Part shown: positions 8,457-15,640 of the stretch, one piece after another | Numbering within the stretch: the first letter of the stretch is position 1 | Layout: each line of letters begins with the position of its first letter | Assembly: GCA_028714175.1 (NCBI GenBank) | Contig: JAQTMV010000024.1 | Coordinates: forward strand, 1-37,054 | DNA: 37,054 nucleotides | DNA from: Methylococcales bacterium | GTDB taxonomy: Bacteria; Pseudomonadota; Gammaproteobacteria; Methylococcales; Methylomonadaceae | Reading direction: 5' to 3' | Program-made: the position numbers and the translations under genes | The notes under the pieces: model-generated | Seen by the model: only the letters and a program-made list of their open reading frames with translations | Databases searched by the model: none | What the model was told of the DNA's origin: nothing

Positions 8457-8867
8457 TTACTGTTCCAGTGTTACGAACGCTAATTTTGATATGCCTGCGT
8501 GGTGTGCCGTTGTTATCACTTCTGCGACTTTGGCATAAACTACGGTTTGATCAGCGTATAAATGCACACCAATTTCCGGATTTTTCGCCAATTCGGCTTT
8601 TAAGGCGATTTCAAGCGCGGCCAGATCAGCTATTGGATTTTTATTAATACTAATTGCGCCTTGCGCGTCAATATCGAGTTGCAACGGTTGTTGATGGATA
8701 TCAGCGCTTGTTTCGACGGTTTTCGGTAACTTGACATGAACCGATTGTGTAACGAGCGGCGCGGTAATCAGTAAAATAATCACCAGCACCAGCATCACGT
8801 CCACTAATGGCGTGACGTTGATTTCGCTCATCGCATTTTCATCTTCGGATTGAGGTTTAAATGCCAT
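8457..8867 (-). CDS. exbD: Biopolymer transport protein ExbD
   Basis: ExbD is the single-span periplasmic partner of ExbB in the proton-driven motor that energises TonB. The 136-residue protein has a short cytoplasmic N-terminus and a helix at about residues 18-40 carrying the conserved proton-carrying aspartate in NVTPLVDVMLVLVI. A periplasmic domain with VKLPKT and VYADQ-like (HLYADQTVVYAKV) segments follows. It starts 3 bases after exbB ends, so the two are translationally linked. Family assignment is firm. The pair could serve TonB rather than Tol because tonB is directly upstream and no tolA or tolB is present. Confidence 0.95.
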   Translation of the reverse strand: MAFKPQSEDENAMSEINVTPLVDVMLVLVIILLITAPLVTQSVHVKLPKTVETSADIHQQPLQLDIDAQGAISINKNPIADLAALEIALKAELAKNPEIGVHLYADQTVVYAKVAEVITTAHHAGISKLAFVTLEQ

Positions 8868-8870
8868 AAG

Positions 8871-9533
8871 TTATGCCTGCTCTTTTTTAGAGTCTAAAGC
8901 AACTGATAAGAAACTCGTGACAAAATTTTCCAGGCGTGTGCGTTGTATTTTCATGCGGCGGAGAAAAAAATTATAGGCCAAAACAGCCGGCACTGCGACG
9001 GCAATACCAATCGCTGTTGCGACTAATGCATCACCAATAGGGCCTGCAACAACGTCTAAACTCGTTGAACCGCTTTCGGTAATATCGTGCATTGCGTGCA
9101 TAATACCCAAAACTGTACCAAATAATCCGACAAATGGCGCAGTGCTGCCGATACTTGCCAACAGCGTTAAGCCGCTTTCCATTGTGTGTTGTTCGTGTTG
9201 CAATTGGACCCGCAAGGCTTGTTCTAATAATTCTGCTGGTTCGCCGCAGTGTTTAAGCATTTTTCCTGCTGAACATTGATGCTCCTCAAGCCACGTTAAA
9301 CCTTCATAAGCAAGTCGTGCTTGCGAGCCTTTGGCTAATTCAGGAGGTAATGTTTCGATTTGTTTTAAATCAGGCAAACTCCAGAACGCGCTTTCAAAAC
9401 GTTCATTGCAGCGGCTGTTGTTAATAAATTGCCAGATTTTGAAAAAAATTAGCGTCCACGTCGTGACTGAAAAAACCAGCAACGTGTAAAGCGTGGCATC
9501 AATAATAAAATTGGGGGCGATATTCATGGGCAT
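8871..9533 (-). CDS. exbB: MotA/TolQ/ExbB proton channel protein
   Basis: ExbB forms the pentameric inner-membrane channel around ExbD. The 220-residue product has one N-terminal helix (about 10-32), a long cytoplasmic loop, and two C-terminal helices. Conserved motifs are LASIGSTAPFVGLFGTVLGI (about residues 124-143) and GPIGDALVATAIGIAVAVPA. It sits between tonB (35 bases upstream) and exbD, in tonB-exbB-exbD order on the minus strand. Confidence 0.95.
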   Translation of the reverse strand: MPMNIAPNFIIDATLYTLLVFSVTTWTLIFFKIWQFINNSRCNERFESAFWSLPDLKQIETLPPELAKGSQARLAYEGLTWLEEHQCSAGKMLKHCGEPAELLEQALRVQLQHEQHTMESGLTLLASIGSTAPFVGLFGTVLGIMHAMHDITESGSTSLDVVAGPIGDALVATAIGIAVAVPAVLAYNFFLRRMKIQRTRLENFVTSFLSVALDSKKEQA

Positions 9534-9568
9534 TCGGTCATTATACTTGTATAAATTTTTTTGAAAAG

Positions 9569-10378
9569 TTAGTGTTCGAGTTTGAATTGTAACCTTTGCA
9601 CGGCGCGTTGTGGTATAGCGACGCCGTTAACAATTTTTTCTTTAAATTTCCATTTGCTAATGGCAGTAAGTGCAGCATCATCAAAAATAGTTTCGGGTTC
9701 TGATCCTATGACGACAGCATCATCAACTGAACCGTCAGTCTGAATGGTAAATTCAACTTTTACCCAACCTTCAATATGCCGGTTAACAGCGCGAGAAGGA
9801 TATTTTGGCGGTATACGAACCAAGGGTACAACACCTGAAACAACAGTTTTGCCTCCAGCATGTTCTTGTCCACTTGTTTCTGTGGATTCAGCCTTGGCGC
9901 GTGAATTTGATGAAGCTGAAGATGCGGCAGGGGGTGCCGGCGCAGCAACAATTGGGGGCGCGGGTGGAGAAGTTGGCGCAGGCTCAAATTTTGGCACGGG
10001 TATGGCTTTTTTTATCGTCGGCTGTGGCTTAGGGGCGGACGCAGGTTTTTTTACCACGACCGGTTTTTTAATCGGTTCAGGTGGTTTTACGACGGGTTTG
10101 GGTTTTATGGATTTTTTTTTGACAGGCGATGATGCGGGCGGTGGTTCTTTTACCGCTTGTTTTACAATCGGTTCAGGGTTTGGGAACAACACTACTTCCA
10201 TGACGACAGCTGGTTTTTTTTGCTTCGTTTTAGGTATATTTGATAAATACAGAGCTAATGTCATATGCAGCATCGCAACTACAGCCAACAGCAAACCCGC
10301 AACAAGACGCGATTTTCTCCGTTGTTCTATTGAATTAAAAGTCGAGTAATTGCAATAAATAGTGTTTGATGACGACAT
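9569..10378 (-). CDS. tonB: Energy transducer TonB
   Basis: TonB links the ExbB-ExbD motor to outer-membrane receptors for iron complexes and vitamins. The 269-residue protein has a basic cytoplasmic N-terminus, a single membrane anchor (about residues 25-48), and a long proline/lysine-rich periplasmic spacer with KPKP, PEPIKKP and PAPP repeats (about residues 60-155). The C-terminal TonB fold contains PKYPSRAVNRHIEGWVKVEF and ends QRAVQRLQFKLEH. The start ATG 10378 gives a normal N-terminus. The 350-base divergent spacer upstream must hold the operon promoter; I see no convincing Fur box there. No receptor gene is nearby. Confidence 0.94.
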   Translation of the reverse strand: MSSSNTIYCNYSTFNSIEQRRKSRLVAGLLLAVVAMLHMTLALYLSNIPKTKQKKPAVVMEVVLFPNPEPIVKQAVKEPPPASSPVKKKSIKPKPVVKPPEPIKKPVVVKKPASAPKPQPTIKKAIPVPKFEPAPTSPPAPPIVAAPAPPAASSASSNSRAKAESTETSGQEHAGGKTVVSGVVPLVRIPPKYPSRAVNRHIEGWVKVEFTIQTDGSVDDAVVIGSEPETIFDDAALTAISKWKFKEKIVNGVAIPQRAVQRLQFKLEH

Positions 10379-10728
10379 GAAAACGATAACTGCTTATAGC
10401 GGCCTGTTACGTACAAAAAGAGTTAATTATAACGAATTACTCAATAAATAGCCTGTTAGTTGAAAGCAAGTAGAAGAGCCATTTAGGGCGAACTCATTCA
10501 TATTACGCAGATGAATCCGCAAATCCATGGACAACTTCGAATTCCCGGGAATTTCATGAAGCGCCTATGGGTTGCCTGGCTTGCCGCCAGCAAGGGAATT
10601 GAAGGGATGAAAAATGTCAAGTTGCAAAATCTTTGACCTTATCAAGCGCTTTCCCGAAAAAAAAGATACTTCTTCTGTAAAAATGGCTTTATGCTATGAA
10701 CCCTGCTAAATAATCATAAGGATTTACT
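10379..10728. other. Divergent intergenic region, tonB / TIGR02647
   Basis: This 350-base spacer has no convincing gene. It should carry promoters for tonB (leftward) and the small gene at 10729 (rightward). It holds a perfect 14-base palindrome AATTCCCGGGAATT at 10540-10553 and a small hairpin CTGGC/GCCAG near 10578-10592. Either could be an operator, but neither is close enough to a clear promoter to be assigned. Confidence 0.4.
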
Positions 10729-10965
10729 ATGCCATTTACCCCAGACATTGTGGATGAACTAAACATTTTGGTTCGCTTCAACCTGAACACTACCCTTGAA
10801 GGAATTAAGGTACATAAAACAGCGGCACCTGCAATTATTGCCGCAACACTACGTTTGCACGAAAAGGGGTTGATTTCACAGAAAGACGGTGGTTATCTGA
10901 CCAATTTAGGCCGTGAAGCGGCCGAGCAGGCACAAGCTGTCCTGGACTTGCTCAATCCGGCTTAA
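10729..10965 (+). CDS. Small TIGR02647-type protein
   Basis: The 78-residue product (MPFTPDIVDELNILVRFNLN at the start, then HKTAAPAIIAATLRLHEKGL and DGGYLTNLGREAAEQAQ) matches my recollection of the TIGR02647 family, a short conserved gammaproteobacterial protein often annotated as DNA-binding. The alternating helices and the GLIS-x4-GGYLT-x-LG turn resemble a winged-helix fold. No target or pathway can be named. A ribosome site (AAGGA) lies 8 bases before ATG 10729. It is monocistronic. Confidence 0.75.
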   Translation: MPFTPDIVDELNILVRFNLNTTLEGIKVHKTAAPAIIAATLRLHEKGLISQKDGGYLTNLGREAAEQAQAVLDLLNPA

Positions 10966-11167
10966 TTTCAATTTGCAAGATGGTTTCACAAAAAGCAGTG
11001 GATTGCTAAAATGTTGTTTTAATTTGAGTATCAAAGCCTATCCAACCCCCTCGGCTTTGCCTTGGTATTCAGTGGTTATTCCGGGGCAAGCCATGGTAAA
11101 AGAGACTTCAACCCTGACCATAAGTCTGATGGGCAGCGATTCGGCGTCGCGGAATGCTGAAGCTATT

Positions 11168-11959
11168 TCACAGGATTTCCCGCATGGGGCATGGAAAGCC
11201 GGCTAAACAATCATTCGATATTTTTTCCAATATCCGATTTCTTGCCTCGATGCTAATTGAATGGCGGTCCCTGCCAGAACTGTTAATTACAGGAAGAAAG
11301 TCAAGGCGTACTTCAATTTTATCCAGACTCAGCATCCTGATCAAATGCGGAATAAAATCATCGTCACCGACAAAAGGGGCCTGTTCCCTGGCTGCACCCA
11401 GGTATTGAATCGCTACAGGTTGAATCGGTGACCTGGTTAATACAGCGGGCTGAAATAAAGACGCATGAAAATTTAGAACATCATCGCCGTTAGTGGTCGT
11501 ACCTTCAGGAAAAGCAATAATATTGCTGTTTTGTTTTAACAACCAGAGCATTTTTTCAGCCGTAGTTTTAATATGCTTTTTATTGCCCCTGTGGATAAAA
11601 ATCGTGCCCCCCTGTCTGGCAAGATAACCGATTACCGGCCAGCTTAAAATGTCGCTCTTGGCGACGAAACTAGCGGGTAAATACTGACCGATAACAATAA
11701 TATCCAGCCAGGATATGTGATTACTCACCAAGAGAGCGCTTTGTCTTGAGTATTCTCCCTCTTTGATGACATGCAGATTAACAATGGCGCAGAATATTCC
11801 CAGCCAGTGGGTTTTGAGCGTATCTCGCTTGCGCTTCGCGCCACCCGGCGGGAATACAAGATTGACTGCGGGGAAAATACCGGCGGCGATAATTAAACCA
11901 TAGCTAAACAGCAGAATAATGAGGAAAAGTTTATAGAACAGCTGCAATTTCAATCTCAT
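11168..11959 (-). CDS. olsA: Lyso-ornithine lipid O-acyltransferase (PlsC family)
   Basis: This 263-residue membrane-associated acyltransferase has an N-terminal hydrophobic anchor (about residues 10-32), the acceptor/catalytic motif NHISWLD (His 81, Asp 86) and the FPEGTTT block at about 150-156, all hallmarks of the PlsC/1-acylglycerol-3-phosphate acyltransferase family. Because it directly follows and overlaps olsB by 29 bases, I infer that it adds the second, ester-linked acyl chain of ornithine lipids (OlsA) rather than making phosphatidate for bulk phospholipids. A ribosome site GAGAGGC precedes ATG 11959. Family is certain; the specific substrate is inference from the neighbour. Confidence 0.82.
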   Translation of the reverse strand: MRLKLQLFYKLFLIILLFSYGLIIAAGIFPAVNLVFPPGGAKRKRDTLKTHWLGIFCAIVNLHVIKEGEYSRQSALLVSNHISWLDIIVIGQYLPASFVAKSDILSWPVIGYLARQGGTIFIHRGNKKHIKTTAEKMLWLLKQNSNIIAFPEGTTTNGDDVLNFHASLFQPAVLTRSPIQPVAIQYLGAAREQAPFVGDDDFIPHLIRMLSLDKIEVRLDFLPVINSSGRDRHSISIEARNRILEKISNDCLAGFPCPMREIL

Positions 11960-12725
11960 TATTTGTCTGATAGCCTCTCATATAGTGTTTACTGTAGCGA
12001 TCTTTCAATTGATCCAACGGCAACAAGATGAATAAATCCATGCAGTTAAAGTCTTCATCCCAATAAGGTTCACCGCAAACCAGTGCGCCGAAACGTAGGT
12101 AAGCCTTGAGTAAAGGTGGAATTCCCGATTCATCGCGTTGACACCTGAGGGCGTCTGGTACCGGAATGCCGGGTTTAACCTGCATCGAAGCCGGCGCAAT
12201 ATTTTTGGCATCGATGTTTCGATAAACGGCATCGATGGCAAACCCTCTGGGGCCTGGGGTGATACTGGCGCAGCCCAGTAAATAATTAAACTCCCCTTCT
12301 AACGCGTATTGCACTAATGCCGACCACAATGTTGTTAAAACCGCGCCGCCGCGATAATCGGGATCAACACAGGTTCTGCCTATTTCCAGAAAACGGCCTG
12401 GCAATGTCAGGACTTGATCCAGGTTGAATTCATGCTGTGAATAAAATCGACCCAGTTGTTTTGCCTGATATTGATTGAGCAGGCGCGTGTATCCAACTAT
12501 TTTTTTACTGACATTGTCATACACAATTAAATGATCGCAATAGCAATCGACTTCATCATAATCCAGGCCTTCGGATTCGGTTTTAAGTTTAGCGCCCATT
12601 TCTTTGGCAAAGACATGGTATCGGAGGGCTTGGGCTTCCTTTATTAACACCTCTGAGTCCGCTATAAAACAATCCAGTTTTTTACTCGATTTGCTTGCAT
12701 CTGTTTTTTTCATGGGTAACCACAT
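11931..12725 (-). CDS. olsB: L-ornithine N(alpha)-acyltransferase
   Basis: The 264-residue product matches the OlsB branch of the GNAT superfamily, which transfers a 3-hydroxyacyl chain from acyl carrier protein to the alpha-amino group of ornithine, the first step of ornithine lipid synthesis. Recognisable segments are ALRYHVFAKEMGA near residues 33-45, then DCYCDHLIVYD, LEIGRTCVDPDYRGGAVLTT (the acyl-CoA/ACP-binding turn) and GCASITPGPRGFAID. ATG 12725 and ATG 12713 are both possible starts and neither has a strong ribosome site. A perfect 10-base inverted repeat overlaps this region. olsA follows with overlap. Ornithine lipids are phosphorus-free membrane lipids often favoured under phosphate limitation; no PhoB box is evident. 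Confidence 0.85.
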   Translation of the reverse strand: MWLPMKKTDASKSSKKLDCFIADSEVLIKEAQALRYHVFAKEMGAKLKTESEGLDYDEVDCYCDHLIVYDNVSKKIVGYTRLLNQYQAKQLGRFYSQHEFNLDQVLTLPGRFLEIGRTCVDPDYRGGAVLTTLWSALVQYALEGEFNYLLGCASITPGPRGFAIDAVYRNIDAKNIAPASMQVKPGIPVPDALRCQRDESGIPPLLKAYLRFGALVCGEPYWDEDFNCMDLFILLPLDQLKDRYSKHYMRGYQTNNEIEIAAVL

Positions 12726-12748
12726 AACTTACTAAAAGATGTGGTTAC
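12716..12748. promoter_or_regulatory. Perfect inverted repeat over the olsB start
   Basis: The arms GTAACCACAT (12716-12725) and ATGTGGTTAC (12739-12748) are perfect 10-base complements around a 13-base spacer. On the olsB message the right arm contains the ATG at 12725 and the loop contains the only region that could bind the ribosome. It could be a repressor operator or a translation-blocking hairpin. Confidence 0.5.
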
Positions 12749-12881
12749 GATAATCAGTAAAGGTGTCAGTTTCGTGTCGGTTCTATGAACATAAAATGAC
12801 AAAATGATTAAGTTTTAATGACAAACCAATCGAGGTACTTGCAAATATTATAAATGTGGGTGCAGTATGTCTATCGAAAGA

Positions 12882-14966
12882 TTACTTCTTTTTATTACGT
12901 TCGTTGACTTCTTTTATTACTTCTTCAGCAACGTTTTTCGGGCATGGCAAATAGTGCGAGAATTCCATGGAGAACTGGCCACGACCAGAAGTCATGGTGC
13001 GTAAATCACCGATATAACCAAACATTTCGCTCAATGGAACATCTGCTTTAACACGAACTCCTGTTGCACCCGGATCTTGTGACTTAATCATGCCGCGACG
13101 TCTGTTAAGATCACCGATAACATCGCCGACATGCGCTTCCGGGGTGAAAGTGTCAACTTTCATAATAGGTTCGATCAATTGCGGGCCTGCTTTTGGAATC
13201 GACTGACGGAACGCCGCTTTTGCAGCAATTTCAAACGCTAGAGCAGACGAGTCTACTGCGTGGAATGCGCCGTCGGTTAAAACAACTTTAAAGTCCAGGC
13301 AAGGGAAGCCTGCCAATACACCTTTGTCCAGCATGTTTTTGAAACCCTTTTCGACCGCCGGCCAGTATTCTTTCGGCACATTACCACCGGTAACCGCCGA
13401 TTCAAAGGCAAAGCCGCTTCCAGGTTCACCTGGCTCAATGGTATAGTTGATTTTAGCGTATTGACCTGAACCGCCTGATTGTTTCTTGTGGGTGTATTCA
13501 TCTTCAACGCGTTTGGTAATGGTTTCGCGGTAGGCAACCTGTGGCTTACCGACGATAACATCAACACCGTGTGTACGTCTCAGAATGTCAACTTTAATAT
13601 CAAGATGCAGCTCGCCCATGCCTTTAAGGATGGTTTCGCCACTGTCTTCATCGGTTTCAACGTGGAAAGAAGGATCTTCCTGAATCATTTTACCCAGCGC
13701 GATGCCCATTTTTTCAGACGCGCCTTTATCTTTAGGCGTAATGGCCAGCGAAATAACAGGATCAGGGAAAACCATCGGTTCCAGGGTTGCAGGGAACTTT
13801 GGATCGCAGAGTGTATGGCCCGTTTGTACATTCTTCATGCCAAGCACCGCAACAATATCACCAGCTTGTGCAGAATCCAGTTCTGCGCGAGCATCGGCAT
13901 GCATTTCAACAATACGACCGATACGCTCGGTTTTGCCGGTAAATGTATTGAGTACTGAAGTACCTTTTTCCAGCTTGCCGGAATAAAGTCGCAAGAAGGT
14001 CAACGCGCCAAAACGGTCGTCCATAATTTTAAATGCCAGGGCGCGCAGCGGTTTATTGGCATCAACGATTGCGAATTTACCAGTTGGGTGACCTTCAAGA
14101 TCCACTTCGGGCTGTGGTTTAACTTCGGTTGGATTGGGCAAGTAATCAACAACACCGTCAAGCACCAACTGTACGCCTTTGTTCTTGAAAGACGAGCCAC
14201 AGTAAGTCGGAAAGAAATCGAGATTAATCGTACCCTTACGGATACAACGCTTGATCGTGTCAATATCGGGCTCTTCACCTTCAAGATATTTTTCCATGAC
14301 GTCGTCATATTGATCAGCGACTTCATCGATCAATTTTTCGCGCCATTTTTCGACATCAGCCACCATTCCGGCAGGAACGTCTTGAATTGTGTAATTTAAC
14401 GGGTCTCCTGAATCATCCCATATCCAAGCTTTGCGAGTCAGTATATCAACCACGCCGGAAAACTTGTCTTCAGTGCCAATAGGCAGCGTCATTACCAGCG
14501 GATGAGCGCCGAGGACCTCCTCAACTTGCTTGACCACACGGTAGAAATTAGCGCCGATACGATCCAGCTTGTTGATGTAGATAACTCGGGCAACTTCAGA
14601 GTCATTCGCATAACGCCAGTTGGTTTCTGATTGAGGTTCTACGCCGCCTGAACCGCAGAAAACGCCGATGCCGCCGTCCAGCACTTTCAGAGATCGATAA
14701 ACTTCGATAGTGAAATCAACGTGACCAGGGGTGTCGATGATATTAAAACGATGATCTTTCCAGAAACAGGTTGTTGCCGCAGACTGAATGGTAATACCGC
14801 GCTCCTGCTCCTGTTCCATGAAATCTGTGGTTGCGGCGCCGTCATGCACTTCGCCGATTTTATGAATTTTACCGGTGAGTTTTAAAATTCGTTCGGTAGT
14901 CGTAGTCTTACCCGCATCGACGTGCGCGAAAATACCTATGTTTCTGTAAAGCGATAAATCTGTCAT
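12882..14966 (-). CDS. fusA: Elongation factor G, stand-alone paralogue
   Basis: EF-G is the GTPase that translocates tRNA and mRNA on the ribosome or, with RRF, splits ribosomes for recycling. The 694-residue protein carries G1 [14 protein letters not shown] (from residue 14), G2 RGITI, G3 DTPGHVDF and G4 NKLDR, and all EF-G domains through to the C-terminus. It is not in a str operon: no rpsL, rpsG or tuf flanks it. The sequence ([20 protein letters not shown], then ATTCFWKDH and [17 protein letters not shown]) resembles the second EF-G type found beside the canonical one in many gammaproteobacteria. A role in recycling or stress translation is inference. Confidence 0.93.
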   Translation of the reverse strand: MTDLSLYRNIGIFAHVDAGKTTTTERILKLTGKIHKIGEVHDGAATTDFMEQEQERGITIQSAATTCFWKDHRFNIIDTPGHVDFTIEVYRSLKVLDGGIGVFCGSGGVEPQSETNWRYANDSEVARVIYINKLDRIGANFYRVVKQVEEVLGAHPLVMTLPIGTEDKFSGVVDILTRKAWIWDDSGDPLNYTIQDVPAGMVADVEKWREKLIDEVADQYDDVMEKYLEGEEPDIDTIKRCIRKGTINLDFFPTYCGSSFKNKGVQLVLDGVVDYLPNPTEVKPQPEVDLEGHPTGKFAIVDANKPLRALAFKIMDDRFGALTFLRLYSGKLEKGTSVLNTFTGKTERIGRIVEMHADARAELDSAQAGDIVAVLGMKNVQTGHTLCDPKFPATLEPMVFPDPVISLAITPKDKGASEKMGIALGKMIQEDPSFHVETDEDSGETILKGMGELHLDIKVDILRRTHGVDVIVGKPQVAYRETITKRVEDEYTHKKQSGGSGQYAKINYTIEPGEPGSGFAFESAVTGGNVPKEYWPAVEKGFKNMLDKGVLAGFPCLDFKVVLTDGAFHAVDSSALAFEIAAKAAFRQSIPKAGPQLIEPIMKVDTFTPEAHVGDVIGDLNRRRGMIKSQDPGATGVRVKADVPLSEMFGYIGDLRTMTSGRGQFSMEFSHYLPCPKNVAEEVIKEVNERNKKK

Positions 14967-15031
14967 GTTTTTACTCTAAAGTTGGGCATAAAAAACTTTT
15001 TAGGTGACTACCCTCTGTAAAGGTTCAAACA

Positions 15032-15184
15032 ATGAATCCCTACAGAGAGTTCATACTGGGGCATTATCAACTACATACCAACCGCAGCCATACCTTAGAC
15101 CGCAGTGACTATGAAGCCATCGGTTTGGATGAATCCCGTCGGATACTTGCAGACAGATCAAAGCCAAGTGAGGAAGCGCGTTAA
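15032..15184 (+). CDS. Possible 50-residue protein divergent from fusA
   Basis: ATG 15032 opens a 50-codon frame (MNPYREFILGHYQLHTNRSH...EEAR) ending at TAA 15182-15184, preceded by AAAGG at a suitable 8-base distance. The sequence is hydrophilic and looks protein-like, with no membrane segment. I recognise no family. A 7-base inverted repeat (CTCTGTA 15013-15019, TACAGAG 15041-15047) flanks the ribosome site and start. It lies divergent from fusA, 65 bases away. Confidence 0.35.
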   Translation: MNPYREFILGHYQLHTNRSHTLDRSDYEAIGLDESRRILADRSKPSEEAR

Positions 15185-15640
15185 AAGCCACCATCGCCGC
15201 TCACTCGTCCAGCTTGGAAAGCCGACTATTTTAACCTAATAACCTGATTAAAATATAGGAAAACCTGTAGATTATATTGGAATGATAAACAAAGACTGGC
15301 AATTCGTTCAATTTTATTGGTTTTTTTTATATCAAAGTAAGACTCTTAATGTATTGTTATAAATAAAAAAAATAAAAAAACGCCTGGCTAATATTTATAC
15401 ACAAATTCTGTGGATAACTCTGTTGATTGATTGTTATTTTCAGCTCTTAGCTATGGTTTTTATTACAGTTATGTTAAATTGTACAGCAACACGACAAACC
15501 AATAATTATATTAAAATTCAAAGACATATAATATATTGTTAATTTTCAACCGGTTCTAATCAAAGTTATTCTAACTCATTGATTTTTGCTGTGTACAAGT
15601 ACTGGTAACACAAAACTATTTTGTGCACTTAATAAAAATC
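15185..15640. other. AT-rich intergenic region with two DnaA-box-like sites
   Basis: This 456-base spacer between the small ORF and the end of hrpA is strongly AT-rich, with A-tracts near 15360-15380, and holds no convincing gene. TTATACACA (15395-15403) and TGTGGATAA (15409-15417, the reverse of TTATCCACA) both match the DnaA-box consensus TTATNCACA, face each other and are 5 bases apart. There is no dnaA, gidA or rpmH nearby to suggest the chromosomal origin. Confidence 0.4.

Noticed and set aside
9744..10349. 201-codon plus-strand glycine-rich frame
   Set aside because: It is the exact antisense of the proline-rich spacer of tonB; its Gly-rich content is a by-product of proline codons.
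10536..10560. tRNA T-arm-like sequence (CTTCGAATTCCCGGGA)
   Set aside because: No matching acceptor, D or anticodon arms surround it; it is simply a palindrome.
15185..15640. Chromosomal replication origin
   Set aside because: Only two DnaA-box matches and none of the usual origin neighbours (dnaA, gidA, rpmH) are present; kept only as a possible regulatory site.
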